Source: Flavobacteriaceae bacterium (lineage in GTDB: Bacteria > Bacteroidota > Bacteroidia > Flavobacteriales > Flavobacteriaceae). Taken from it: a stretch of 12,246 bases of DNA. Both the position numbers and the translations under genes were made by a program. The notes under the pieces were generated by a model. It made no database searches. It saw only the letters and a list, made by a program, of their open reading frames with translations, and had not been told where the DNA came from. Positions 5,724 to 12,246 of the stretch are shown here, piece by piece; the stretch's first letter is position 1, and each line of letters starts with the position of its first letter. The DNA lies in the NCBI GenBank assembly GCA_013003145.1, contig JABDLH010000149.1:1-12246 (forward strand), in the 5' to 3' direction.

Positions 5724-5834
5724 CGGCCGAATTAACGCCGCCGGTAGCGCAGGTGTTGTAACGGGCAAACAGGTTCTTATTTGAAGATCGCTCTAGACAA
5801 CACAACTATTTGCGATTTATAAGAATTACCCATT
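5724..5834 (+). promoter_or_regulatory. Long 5' leader of the DEAD-box helicase mRNA with two interlocking complementarities
   Basis: The roughly 110 bases between the promoter and the ATG hold no ORF of note. GTGTTGT (5753-5759) is complementary to ACAACAC (5797-5803), and TTCTTAT (5774-5780) to ATAAGAA (5819-5825), extendable by two G-U pairs. The arms alternate in pseudoknot order, and the last arm ends ten bases before the start codon. By analogy with the long regulated leaders of E. coli deaD and other cold-shock mRNAs, this may control translation. That is inference from base pairing by eye. Confidence 0.4.
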
Positions 5835-7586
5835 ATGACAAAATTTGAAGCACTAGGGCTAGACACGCCCTTACTGAATGCTATTGCAGACCTTGGATTT
5901 GAATCACCTTCCGAGGTTCAGGAAAAAGCAATCCCAATCCTTTTACAAAGTGAGACCGACCTGGTTGCCCTTGCGCAGACAGGGACAGGGAAAACTGCAG
6001 CCTTTGGCTTTCCGCTGATCCAGAAGATCGATGCGAGCAGCCGAACCACCCAGGGGCTTATCCTCTCTCCTACCCGTGAACTCTGCCTGCAGATCACCAA
6101 TGAAATGCAACTGTATTCTAAGTACGTAAAAGGACTTAATACCGTAGCCATCTATGGTGGTGCCAGTATTACCGAACAAGCAAAGCAGGTAAAGCGCGGA
6201 GCACAGATCGTGGTAGCCACACCGGGAAGGATGAAAGATATGATCAACCGTGGTATGGTTGATATTTCCAAGATTGAATATTGTATCCTGGATGAGGCAG
6301 ATGAAATGCTGAATATGGGATTCTACGAGGATATCAAAGATATTCTTTCCAATACTCCCGAAGATAAATCTACCTGGTTGTTCTCGGCAACTATGCCTAA
6401 AGAGGTGGCAACCATCTCTAAGAAGTTCATGCATAAACCCAAGGAGATCACCGTGGGGACCAAGAACTCAGGGACAGATAATGTACAACACGAATATTAT
6501 GTAGTAGGAGGACGTGACCGTTATCCTGCATTGAAAAGGCTGGCTGATGCCAACCCTGATATCTTTTCGGTTGTATTCTGCCGTACTAAGAGAGACACCC
6601 AGAAAGTTGCGGAAAAACTTATCGAAGACGGCTACAATGCCGGAGCCCTGCATGGCGATCTGAGCCAGAACCAGAGGGATATGGTGATGAATGCTTTCCG
6701 TAAAAAACAGATACAGATGTTGGTTGCTACCGATGTAGCAGCACGAGGAATTGATGTGGATGACATCACCCACGTGATCAACTACCAGCTTCCTGATGAG
6801 ATCGAGACCTATACACACCGAAGCGGACGTACAGGCCGCGCCGGGAAATCAGGGATCTCCATGGTGATTATCACCCGTAGCGAGATGCGCAAGATCAGCG
6901 CCATCGAGAAAAAAATTCAACAGAAATTCATCTCCAAACAAATCCCTTCAGGGATGGAGATCTGCGAGATACAATTGTACCACCTGGCCAGTAAGATCCG
7001 GGATACAAAGGTAAATAAGGAAGTAGAGAGCTACTTACCTGCTATTTACGATGTATTTGAAGGATTAGACAGGGAAGAGCTTATTAAGAAGATGATCTCT
7101 GTAGAATTCACCAGGTTCTTTAATTACTACAATAAATCCAAAGACCTGAACACAGACGCCGGCAAGAGGGATGGTGCATCTACAAATGGCCAGATCCCCA
7201 GTGATGGTTCTGTTCGTTACTTTATCAACGTTGGTGAACGCGACGGTTATGACTGGATGTCCTTAAAAGATTTTTTAAGGGATACCCTTGGACTGGAAAA
7301 AGACGATATCTACAAGGTAGATGTAAAAGACAGTTTTTCTTTCTTTAATACGGAAGCGCAACTGACCGAGTTTATCCTAAGCCATTTCACCGACTTTAAA
7401 GTAAAAGGTCGATTTGTGAACGTCGAGATTTCCGGAGCTCCGGATCAGGGCGGCGGTGGACGCAAGAATAAGAAGGGGAACCGAAGGATGAAAGATCGCG
7501 GACCTAAATCTAAAAAGAGTTTCAGCAAATCAGATTCCGGCAAGCCTGGGAAAAGAAGAAGCAAGAAACGTGACGGTTACTTTTAG
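5835..7586 (+). CDS. DEAD-box ATP-dependent RNA helicase with DbpA/CsdA-type RNA-binding domain
   Basis: 583 residues. The core has the Q motif region (F4 to Q29), motif I AQTGTGKT (47-54), Ia PTREL (79-83), Ib TPGR (129-132), II DEAD (153-156), III SAT (184-186), V ATDVAARGID (298-307) and VI HRSGRTGRAG (328-337). All catalytic motifs are intact. Residues 459-533 match the DbpA RNA-binding domain (an RRM-like fold starting VRYFINVGERDGYDWMSL). Residues 534-583 form a Gly/Lys/Arg/Ser-rich basic tail. This layout fits DeaD/CsdA, cold-shock helicases that unwind structured RNA in ribosome assembly and mRNA turnover. DbpA itself usually has a shorter C-terminus, so a CsdA-like role is favoured. 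The gene has its own promoter and a long leader, which suggests post-transcriptional or temperature control. Confidence 0.94.
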   Translation: MTKFEALGLDTPLLNAIADLGFESPSEVQEKAIPILLQSETDLVALAQTGTGKTAAFGFPLIQKIDASSRTTQGLILSPTRELCLQITNEMQLYSKYVKGLNTVAIYGGASITEQAKQVKRGAQIVVATPGRMKDMINRGMVDISKIEYCILDEADEMLNMGFYEDIKDILSNTPEDKSTWLFSATMPKEVATISKKFMHKPKEITVGTKNSGTDNVQHEYYVVGGRDRYPALKRLADANPDIFSVVFCRTKRDTQKVAEKLIEDGYNAGALHGDLSQNQRDMVMNAFRKKQIQMLVATDVAARGIDVDDITHVINYQLPDEIETYTHRSGRTGRAGKSGISMVIITRSEMRKISAIEKKIQQKFISKQIPSGMEICEIQLYHLASKIRDTKVNKEVESYLPAIYDVFEGLDREELIKKMISVEFTRFFNYYNKSKDLNTDAGKRDGASTNGQIPSDGSVRYFINVGERDGYDWMSLKDFLRDTLGLEKDDIYKVDVKDSFSFFNTEAQLTEFILSHFTDFKVKGRFVNVEISGAPDQGGGGRKNKKGNRRMKDRGPKSKKSFSKSDSGKPGKRRSKKRDGYF

Positions 7587-7652
7587 TTAATTGTATTCTA
7601 AAATATACCAGAAGGGCTAAATTTTTGTTTTATTCGTAGTTGAATATCATTC

Positions 7653-8426
7653 ATGAAGAAAACGATCGCCTTACTGTTTACCTGTATTGGCCTGGTAGCC
7701 TTTTCCCAGGAAAAGGCCCAGGAACCACAGGAGATTGAAGCTATTATTGTAAATGCCCAGACCGATGCACCCTTAGAAAGTGTGCACGTCATCAACCTGA
7801 ACCAGGTGAAAGGAACCATTTCCGACTCCAAGGGAAAGTTTAAGATCCCGGCGGCAGTCAATGATACTCTCTACCTCACCTACCTGGGATTTAAGTCACA
7901 GAAGATCCGGGTTACCAATGACATGTTCAAATTTGCCGATACACGTATTGCGCTTACAGAGCTGGCCTACGCCCTGGAAGAGGTGATTATCAGGCCTTAC
8001 CAGCTAACGGGTTTCCTCGAGATAGATGTGAAGAACCTCCCCATTAATACGGCCTATCAATATAGTATTTCCGGTCTTTCTAAAAGTTACGAAGCGGGGA
8101 ATAAGAACCCCAGCGCAGTGACCAAAGTACTGGGTGCAATCCTTAATCCTGCAGATCTGCTGCGCAACCTTTTTGGGAAACGACCGCGACAGATGCGCAA
8201 ACTGCGACAGATGAAGGAAGACGACCAGATCCGGGATCTGCTCGCTTCTAAATTTGACAGGGAAACGCTGACAGAACTTCTGCAACTGGAAAAAGTAGAT
8301 ATAGAAGATATCCTTTCTAACTGTAATTATTCCGATTCTTTTATACAAACGGCCAATGATCTGCAGATCCTGGACGCTATCAGCAGTTGTTACGAGGAAT
8401 ACAAAGTGCTTAACCGGGGAAATTAA
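7653..8426 (+). CDS. Exported protein with carboxypeptidase-like regulatory (CarboxypepD_reg) domain
   Basis: 257 residues. A signal peptide is clear at 1-19 (MKKTIALLFTCIGLVAFSQ), with cleavage likely after Ser18. Residues about 28-105 form the beta-sandwich common in Bacteroidota cell-envelope proteins: VNAQTDAPLESVHVINLNQVKGTISDSKGKF-type strands followed by DTLYLTYLGFKSQKI. The segment EEVIIRP (109-115) resembles the linker that joins this domain to the plug of TonB-dependent receptors, but no plug or barrel follows. Instead there are about 140 residues of charged, largely helical sequence that I do not recognise. The protein is probably periplasmic or associated with the outer membrane; its function is unknown. 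It lies 66 bp after the helicase gene and 139 bp before the amylase gene, with no clear tie to either. Confidence 0.8.
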   Translation: MKKTIALLFTCIGLVAFSQEKAQEPQEIEAIIVNAQTDAPLESVHVINLNQVKGTISDSKGKFKIPAAVNDTLYLTYLGFKSQKIRVTNDMFKFADTRIALTELAYALEEVIIRPYQLTGFLEIDVKNLPINTAYQYSISGLSKSYEAGNKNPSAVTKVLGAILNPADLLRNLFGKRPRQMRKLRQMKEDDQIRDLLASKFDRETLTELLQLEKVDIEDILSNCNYSDSFIQTANDLQILDAISSCYEEYKVLNRGN

Positions 8427-8565
8427 CTCCTCACTTACAGGCCAAATCACTCAATTTTACGACTTTATAAGAAGTGCCACAATTGCGGCTGAACTAGCTT
8501 ATTTTAGGGGAAATATATTTTATAATTCTCTTAACATTTTATAGTTTTAGCCAAAATCTGGTATT

Positions 8566-10260
8566 ATGAAGAATCTGTTTATTGCCGTGGCAATTTCCTG
8601 TTTCCTTTTTGGGTGCAAACAAGAAAAGAAAACGCCGGAAAAAGAAGTGACCATGGTCATGGACAGTGTGGAGAGTACACCAGAGAAGAACTCCCCTTTT
8701 ACCTGGGAAGGCGCCAACGTATACTTCCTGCTCACCGATCGCTTCTACAATGCTGACCCTGAGAACGATATAAATTTTGAACGCGAGGAGGAGACCGGGA
8801 AACTACGCGGGTTCATGGGGGGCGACATCGCCGGGATCACCCACAAAATTGAGCAGGGATATTTTGATAACTTAGGTGTAAACGCGATCTGGTTCACCCC
8901 GGTGGTAGAGCAGATACACGGAGCTACCGATGAAGGTACGGGAAATACCTATGGCTACCACGGGTACTGGGCTAAAGACTGGACGGCCCTTGATCCTAAT
9001 TTCGGAACTCGCAAAGAGCTCGCCAAGCTCGTAGAAACAGCACATGACCATGGAATTCGCATCCTGATGGACGTGGTGATCAATCATACCGGACCGGTCA
9101 CGGAAGAAGATCCGGTTTGGCCTGATGAATGGGTAAGGACCAGTCCTCCCTGCCAATTTTCTACTTATGAAAACACGACAGAATGCACCCTGGTTGAAAA
9201 TCTCCCTGATATTTATACAGAATCTGACGAGCCTGTAGTACTCCCTGATGCCCTCCTGGCAAAATGGAAAGCAGAAGGCCGGCTGAGTACAGAACTCGAC
9301 GAACTGAATACTTTCTTTGACAGGACAGGACACCCAAGGGCTCCTCGTTTTTACCTGATCAAATGGCTTACGGACTATGTAAACGACCTGGGTATTGACG
9401 GTTTCCGGGTAGATACGGTTAAACATGTCAATGAAGAGGCCTGGCAGGATCTCTACGACGAGGCCTCCTATGCCTTCCAGAGTTGGAAAAGTAAGCACCC
9501 GGATGAAGTCCTGGATGATGAACCCTTCTTTATGGTCGGTGAGGTTTATAATTTCGGGGTATCCGGGGGGCGCGAATTTGATCTTGGCGACAAGAAGGTA
9601 GATTACTTTGACTATGGTTTTAACAGCCTGATCAATTTTGAATTAAAATCGGACGCCGATAAAGATTACGAGACGATCTTCAGTAAATACAGCGAACTGC
9701 TGCATACCAAGTTCAAGGATAAAGGATTCATGAATTACCTGTCTTCCCATGACGATGGTAATCCATGGGACAAAGAGCGAGAGAACCCGTACAGGGCTGC
9801 CAATGTACTCTTGCTTACTCCCGGGGCTTCGCAGATCTATTACGGGGACGAGACCAGCAGAGATCTCACTATTGAAGGTACCGAAGGTGACGCCACCCTG
9901 CGTTCATTTATGAACTGGGAAGATATTGACAGTACAGCCACCAATGAGGTGCTTACCCACTGGCAGAAACTGGGACAGTTCCGAAAGAATCATCCCGCTG
10001 TAGGCGCAGGAAAGCACAAACGACTGGGAAAAACGCCCTATGTATTCAGTAGAACATATACGGATGGAGAGTTTAAGGATAAGGTGGTTATTGGTCTGGA
10101 TCTTCCCAAAGGGAAGAAGTCACTTTGGGTCAAAGGTTTCTTTGGGGACGGAACTACCCTTTATGATACCTATTCAAATACCCAGGTAGTCGTTAAGAAC
10201 GGTAAAGTTCTTCTGGATAATCCCTACGATACGGCACTACTCGAAGTCCCGGCACCATAA
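8566..10260 (+). CDS. Lipoprotein alpha-amylase, glycoside hydrolase family 13 (MalS-like)
   Basis: 564 residues, predicted to hydrolyse alpha-1,4-glucans. A lipoprotein signal is seen (hydrophobic 4-16, lipobox LFGC, Cys17), so the enzyme should be anchored to an outer or periplasmic membrane face. The GH13 regions are intact: I DVVINH (169-174), II GFRVDTVKH (279-287) with nucleophile Asp283, III GEVYN with acid/base Glu326, and IV YLSSHD with Asp396. A long insertion of about 175-260 between regions I and II, including NLPDIYTES, recalls the periplasmic alpha-amylase MalS. It holds the only two cysteines outside the signal peptide (Cys196 and Cys207), a possible disulfide. A short C-terminal beta domain follows the barrel (after about 480). 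A near-consensus TAGTTTTA box lies at 8542-8549. No susCD-type transporter gene is nearby. Confidence 0.92.
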   Translation: MKNLFIAVAISCFLFGCKQEKKTPEKEVTMVMDSVESTPEKNSPFTWEGANVYFLLTDRFYNADPENDINFEREEETGKLRGFMGGDIAGITHKIEQGYFDNLGVNAIWFTPVVEQIHGATDEGTGNTYGYHGYWAKDWTALDPNFGTRKELAKLVETAHDHGIRILMDVVINHTGPVTEEDPVWPDEWVRTSPPCQFSTYENTTECTLVENLPDIYTESDEPVVLPDALLAKWKAEGRLSTELDELNTFFDRTGHPRAPRFYLIKWLTDYVNDLGIDGFRVDTVKHVNEEAWQDLYDEASYAFQSWKSKHPDEVLDDEPFFMVGEVYNFGVSGGREFDLGDKKVDYFDYGFNSLINFELKSDADKDYETIFSKYSELLHTKFKDKGFMNYLSSHDDGNPWDKERENPYRAANVLLLTPGASQIYYGDETSRDLTIEGTEGDATLRSFMNWEDIDSTATNEVLTHWQKLGQFRKNHPAVGAGKHKRLGKTPYVFSRTYTDGEFKDKVVIGLDLPKGKKSLWVKGFFGDGTTLYDTYSNTQVVVKNGKVLLDNPYDTALLEVPAP

Positions 10261-10265
10261 GCCGT

Positions 10266-10646
10266 TTATTTACGGGAATGAAGGGCGATCCTGTTGCCCT
10301 CGGTATCGGTAAAAACAGCCATATACCCTACGTCTTCCTTGATAAGGGTTTTAGGATTCACAATCTTTCCACCTGCCCGTTCTACCCGGTCCAGCTCTTG
10401 TTGCACATCTGCCGAAGTAAAATAAACCAGTGGTCCGTGAGAATCACTGGGTTTATACCAGTCTCTATGCAACACCAATGAACCCGTAGTTCCCGGCTTA
10501 TCTTCCGCATAAGGGAACCATCCCATCACCAGGGGCCCCATATTGTGCACTTGGATATCTATCTGGAAAACGGAGTCATAGAATTTTTTGGCACGATCCA
10601 TATCGTTTACGGGTATTTCTACCCAGCCAATCATATTGTGTTTCAT
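10266..10646 (-). CDS. VOC (glyoxalase/bleomycin-resistance/dioxygenase fold) family protein
   Basis: A 126-residue single-module-pair VOC protein. The first beta-alpha-beta unit is MIGWVEIPVNDMDRAKKFYDSVF (5-27). The second begins at GPLVYFTSADVQQELDRVERAGG (71-93) and ends with the family's typical VFTDTEGNRIALHS. Such stand-alone proteins are varied: some are metal-dependent enzymes, others bind small molecules. The substrate cannot be read from this sequence. It is the last gene of a likely operon, 24 bp behind the SRPBCC gene. Its stop codon faces that of the amylase gene with only five bases between them. Confidence 0.88.
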   Translation of the reverse strand: MKHNMIGWVEIPVNDMDRAKKFYDSVFQIDIQVHNMGPLVMGWFPYAEDKPGTTGSLVLHRDWYKPSDSHGPLVYFTSADVQQELDRVERAGGKIVNPKTLIKEDVGYMAVFTDTEGNRIALHSRK

Positions 10647-10670
10647 CGGTAGTTTATTAGCTGGATGAAC

Positions 10671-11240
10671 TTATCCGTGGGTTATTTTTTTATCCGTACG
10701 CGGGGCAGAAGGTTCTCTCTCCAATCGTGCTTTCAAACTGTCCAGTCCTTCTTCAAAATCCTTCCCGACCGCCTTATCCATGTTCATGAACAACATCATG
10801 ATACTCATAGGGAATTTATTGTTTCCACTGAATCCCCAGGTGACTTTAGTACTGTCTTTCCCGGCATCCTCAGTGATCATATAAGAATCAGACTGTGATT
10901 TCCAGGGTTTTAAAAAGCGTAATTCTCCATCCACACGTTTTCCTTCCTGTATCGCGGTGATCTCCTGTTCGCCTTCACCCACATCCTTATTTCCTTTCCA
11001 GTAACTCACAGCCCCCACGGTTCCATCGGTCCCGGTAAACTTCTTTTCCATATTGGGATCCTTTTTTTCCCAGGGAGACCATTCGGCCTGGTTCTTCAGG
11101 TATTTCAGGTATTCAAAGACATCCTTCCTGGGACGATTTACCGTGATACTCCGGTTGACATCATAACTTTTAGGAGCGATTACTGCCAGTACAATAATGA
11201 GCAGAACGATCCCACCGAGAATATATAGTGCTGTGATCAT
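10671..11240 (-). CDS. Membrane-anchored SRPBCC (START/Bet v 1-like) family protein
   Basis: 189 residues. One N-terminal membrane helix at about 4-23 (ITALYILGGIVLLIIVLAVI) is followed by an SRPBCC domain, a hydrophobic-pocket fold related to polyketide cyclases and START lipid-binding proteins. Typical features are the opening strand and helix SITVNRPRKDVFEYLKYLKN (31-50), the loop WSPWEKKDPNM (54-64), and strands such as GEGEQEITAIQEGKRV (88-103) and KVTWGFSGNN (132-141), closed by a long C-terminal helix (about 150-172). The tail (173-189) is charged. The ligand is unknown. It sits between two VOC genes on the same strand, 78 bp after one and 24 bp before the other. A near-consensus TATCTTTA box (11274-11267 on the minus strand) may allow separate transcription. 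Confidence 0.87.
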   Translation of the reverse strand: MITALYILGGIVLLIIVLAVIAPKSYDVNRSITVNRPRKDVFEYLKYLKNQAEWSPWEKKDPNMEKKFTGTDGTVGAVSYWKGNKDVGEGEQEITAIQEGKRVDGELRFLKPWKSQSDSYMITEDAGKDSTKVTWGFSGNNKFPMSIMMLFMNMDKAVGKDFEEGLDSLKARLEREPSAPRTDKKITHG

Positions 11241-11318
11241 GAGAATAAAGGTGTTGGTTAGACTATTAAAGATAAGAAATTAAGCCCATGGCAGCTGCAA
11301 CCCTAAAGACATTTTTAC

Positions 11319-11735
11319 TCAGTAGGATGTGCCCATTTCTTCGGTACTGATCATCCATTGTGTACCAAATTTATCCTTCACCATCCCGAACTTACCTCCC
11401 CAGAAAACGTCTTTGAGCGGCAAATTGATCTCTCCACAATCCGCTAATCCGTTAAATACGGCTGTTGCCTCTTCTGCATCCAGGATATTCAGGCTCAGGT
11501 GGAGGTCGTTTCCCCGGACCAGGTTAGGCTGCATAGTATCACAAGCGTAGATCTTCTGGTCCCCGAACTGCAATTGGGCGTGCATTACCTTTTGCATCAT
11601 AAAGTCCGGAGTTTCCATAGTTTCCGGGGCATCTGCAAACTTCTTTATATCCAGGCTCCCGTTTAAAAGGTCTTTATAATATTCCATAGCCTCCTGGCAA
11701 TTTCCGTCAAAGGCGAGGTAAGGTGTAAGTTTCAT
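11319..11735 (-). CDS. PhnB-like VOC family protein
   Basis: 138 residues of the PhnB/YjdN-type branch of the VOC fold. The signature opening MKLTPYLAFDGNCQEAMEYYKDLL (1-24) and the later blocks MHAQLQFGDQKIYACDTM, LHLSLNILDAEEATAVFNGLADCGEINLPLKDVFWGGKFGMVKDKFGTQW match this group closely. Family members have been annotated as 3-demethylubiquinone methyltransferase-like or glyoxalase-like, but a defined reaction is generally missing, so I give none. The ATG start follows the family alignment. The gene is first in a probable three-gene minus-strand operon with the SRPBCC and second VOC genes. Its upstream gap from trmH (88 bp) is AT-rich, with a TAATTTTA box near 11771-11764 that is one base off consensus. 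Confidence 0.9.
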   Translation of the reverse strand: MKLTPYLAFDGNCQEAMEYYKDLLNGSLDIKKFADAPETMETPDFMMQKVMHAQLQFGDQKIYACDTMQPNLVRGNDLHLSLNILDAEEATAVFNGLADCGEINLPLKDVFWGGKFGMVKDKFGTQWMISTEEMGTSY

Positions 11736-11823
11736 GATAGGATCATTAAATGGTTTATCTATTAAAATTAACGGAAATCCATTTCTTTACCTAGGATGAG
11801 TTTTAATTTAATTCTCCAAATTT

Positions 11824-12246
11824 TTATCCCTTTTCCCGTAAGAAACGGGCTTCGATAGCTTCCAGGCTTTTGATCGATTTTCGGGTCCAATCCATCCGCT
11901 TTTCAAGCTTTTCAGCTTCACTCAGTTGCCAGGGCAGTGATGAGTTACGAAGTCTTTGGGTTAATTCGTTCAAGATGATGGCCGCAGACACAGAAATGTT
12001 GAGGCTTTCCGTAAAACCGGCCATAGGTATAGCCAGGTAGGCATCGGCCTGCTGCATTACCTCCTCACTCAGGCCTTCCTTCTCTGTACCGAAAAAAAAA
12101 GCTGTGGGTTGTTCCAATTCAAAATCGTCCAGTGTAGAAGATGAGGCATCGGGCGTCGAGGCAATGATACTATACCCTTGGTCCCGCAAATGCTGCATAC
12201 AAGCTTCGGAGTTCTTATGACGGTATACATCTACCCATTTCTGTGC
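11824..12246 (-). CDS. trmH: tRNA (guanosine(18)-2'-O)-methyltransferase TrmH, C-terminal part
   Basis: The frame is open to the right edge, giving the last 140 residues of a protein usually about 220-230 long. Reading past the internal ATG at 12198 adds AQKWVDVYRHKNSEAC, which aligns with TrmH proteins, so that ATG is not the start. TrmH is a SPOUT methyltransferase that adds a 2'-O-methyl group to G18 in the D-loop of tRNAs, using SAM. The knot motifs are FFFGTEKEGLS, ADAYLAIPMAGFTESLNISVSAAIILNE (Pro-Met-x-Gly and SLNxSVxAA), followed by a C-terminal helical extension (WQLSEAEKLEKRMDWTRKSI) typical of TrmH rather than of the RlmB/TrmL branches. A run of nine T on the coding strand (12092-12100) encodes the FFF of the first motif. 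Confidence 0.9.
   Translation of the reverse strand, partial: AQKWVDVYRHKNSEACMQHLRDQGYSIIASTPDASSSTLDDFELEQPTAFFFGTEKEGLSEEVMQQADAYLAIPMAGFTESLNISVSAAIILNELTQRLRNSSLPWQLSEAEKLEKRMDWTRKSIKSLEAIEARFLREKG

Noticed and set aside
5943..6434. 163-codon open frame antisense to the helicase gene
   Set aside because: It is opposite the conserved DEAD-box core; its translation is Cys/His-rich, as expected for a mirror of conserved motifs, and resembles no known family.
8004..8450. 148-codon minus-strand frame opposite the regulatory-domain protein gene
   Set aside because: The plus-strand frame has a signal peptide and domain match; the opposing frame has neither.
8356..8544. 62-codon plus-strand frame between the regulatory-domain gene and the amylase gene
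   Set aside because: It starts inside the upstream gene in another frame, shows no domain, and runs through the likely amylase promoter region.
8872..9498. 208-codon open frame antisense to the amylase gene
   Set aside because: It lies wholly opposite a gene with all GH13 motifs intact, and its translation shows no recognisable domain.
11824..12198. Complete 124-residue protein starting at the ATG at 12198
   Set aside because: The frame continues upstream to the window edge with residues that align to TrmH, so the ATG is internal and the gene is cut by the window.

Overview
The window reads as an ordinary chromosomal stretch of a flavobacterium (Bacteroidota, probably family Flavobacteriaceae). 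Four signs support this. Start codons lack Shine-Dalgarno sequences, and several genes are instead preceded by the Bacteroidota -7 box TAnnTTTG. A single protein joins phosphoserine phosphatase to 3-phosphoglycerate dehydrogenase at about 630 residues. There is an exported protein with a carboxypeptidase-type regulatory domain. NadC carries the variant motif GDGDHSSLA. I see no insertion sequence, phage gene, tRNA, rRNA or CRISPR array.

Layout, left to right. The 5' part of nadC (minus strand, cut by the window edge) diverges from rlmH. rlmH converges, with 2 bp between stop codons, on the serB-serA fusion gene. Next on the minus strand come a seven-helix DUF3307 membrane protein and a SatD-family protein, overlapping by 4 bp, with a small isoprenylcysteine-methyltransferase-like membrane protein upstream. 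That gene diverges from rdgB (XTP/dITP pyrophosphatase). A DEAD-box RNA helicase follows, with a strong promoter match and an approximately 110-nt leader. Then come a small exported protein with a carboxypeptidase-type regulatory domain and a lipoprotein alpha-amylase of family GH13. Convergent to the amylase, 5 bp away, lies a probable three-gene minus-strand operon (PhnB-like VOC protein, SRPBCC protein, second VOC protein). Last is the C-terminal part of trmH, cut by the right edge.

Most genes are housekeeping: NAD synthesis, ribosomal RNA and tRNA modification, serine synthesis, nucleotide-pool cleaning and RNA remodelling. The most interesting part is the SatD/DUF3307 pair at 3073-4397. 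The N-terminal part of the SatD protein looks like a class III nucleotidyl-cyclase or GGDEF-type palm domain and is fused to a DNA-binding helix-turn-helix. It is translationally coupled to a polytopic membrane protein, and three GCTAAT boxes spaced exactly 28 bp apart lie upstream. This could be a self-regulated nucleotide-sensing or nucleotide-signalling module of unknown function. Regulatory architecture around the DEAD-box helicase (a 9-bp dyad upstream of the promoter, and two pseudoknot-ordered complementarities in the leader) is the second item worth a look.
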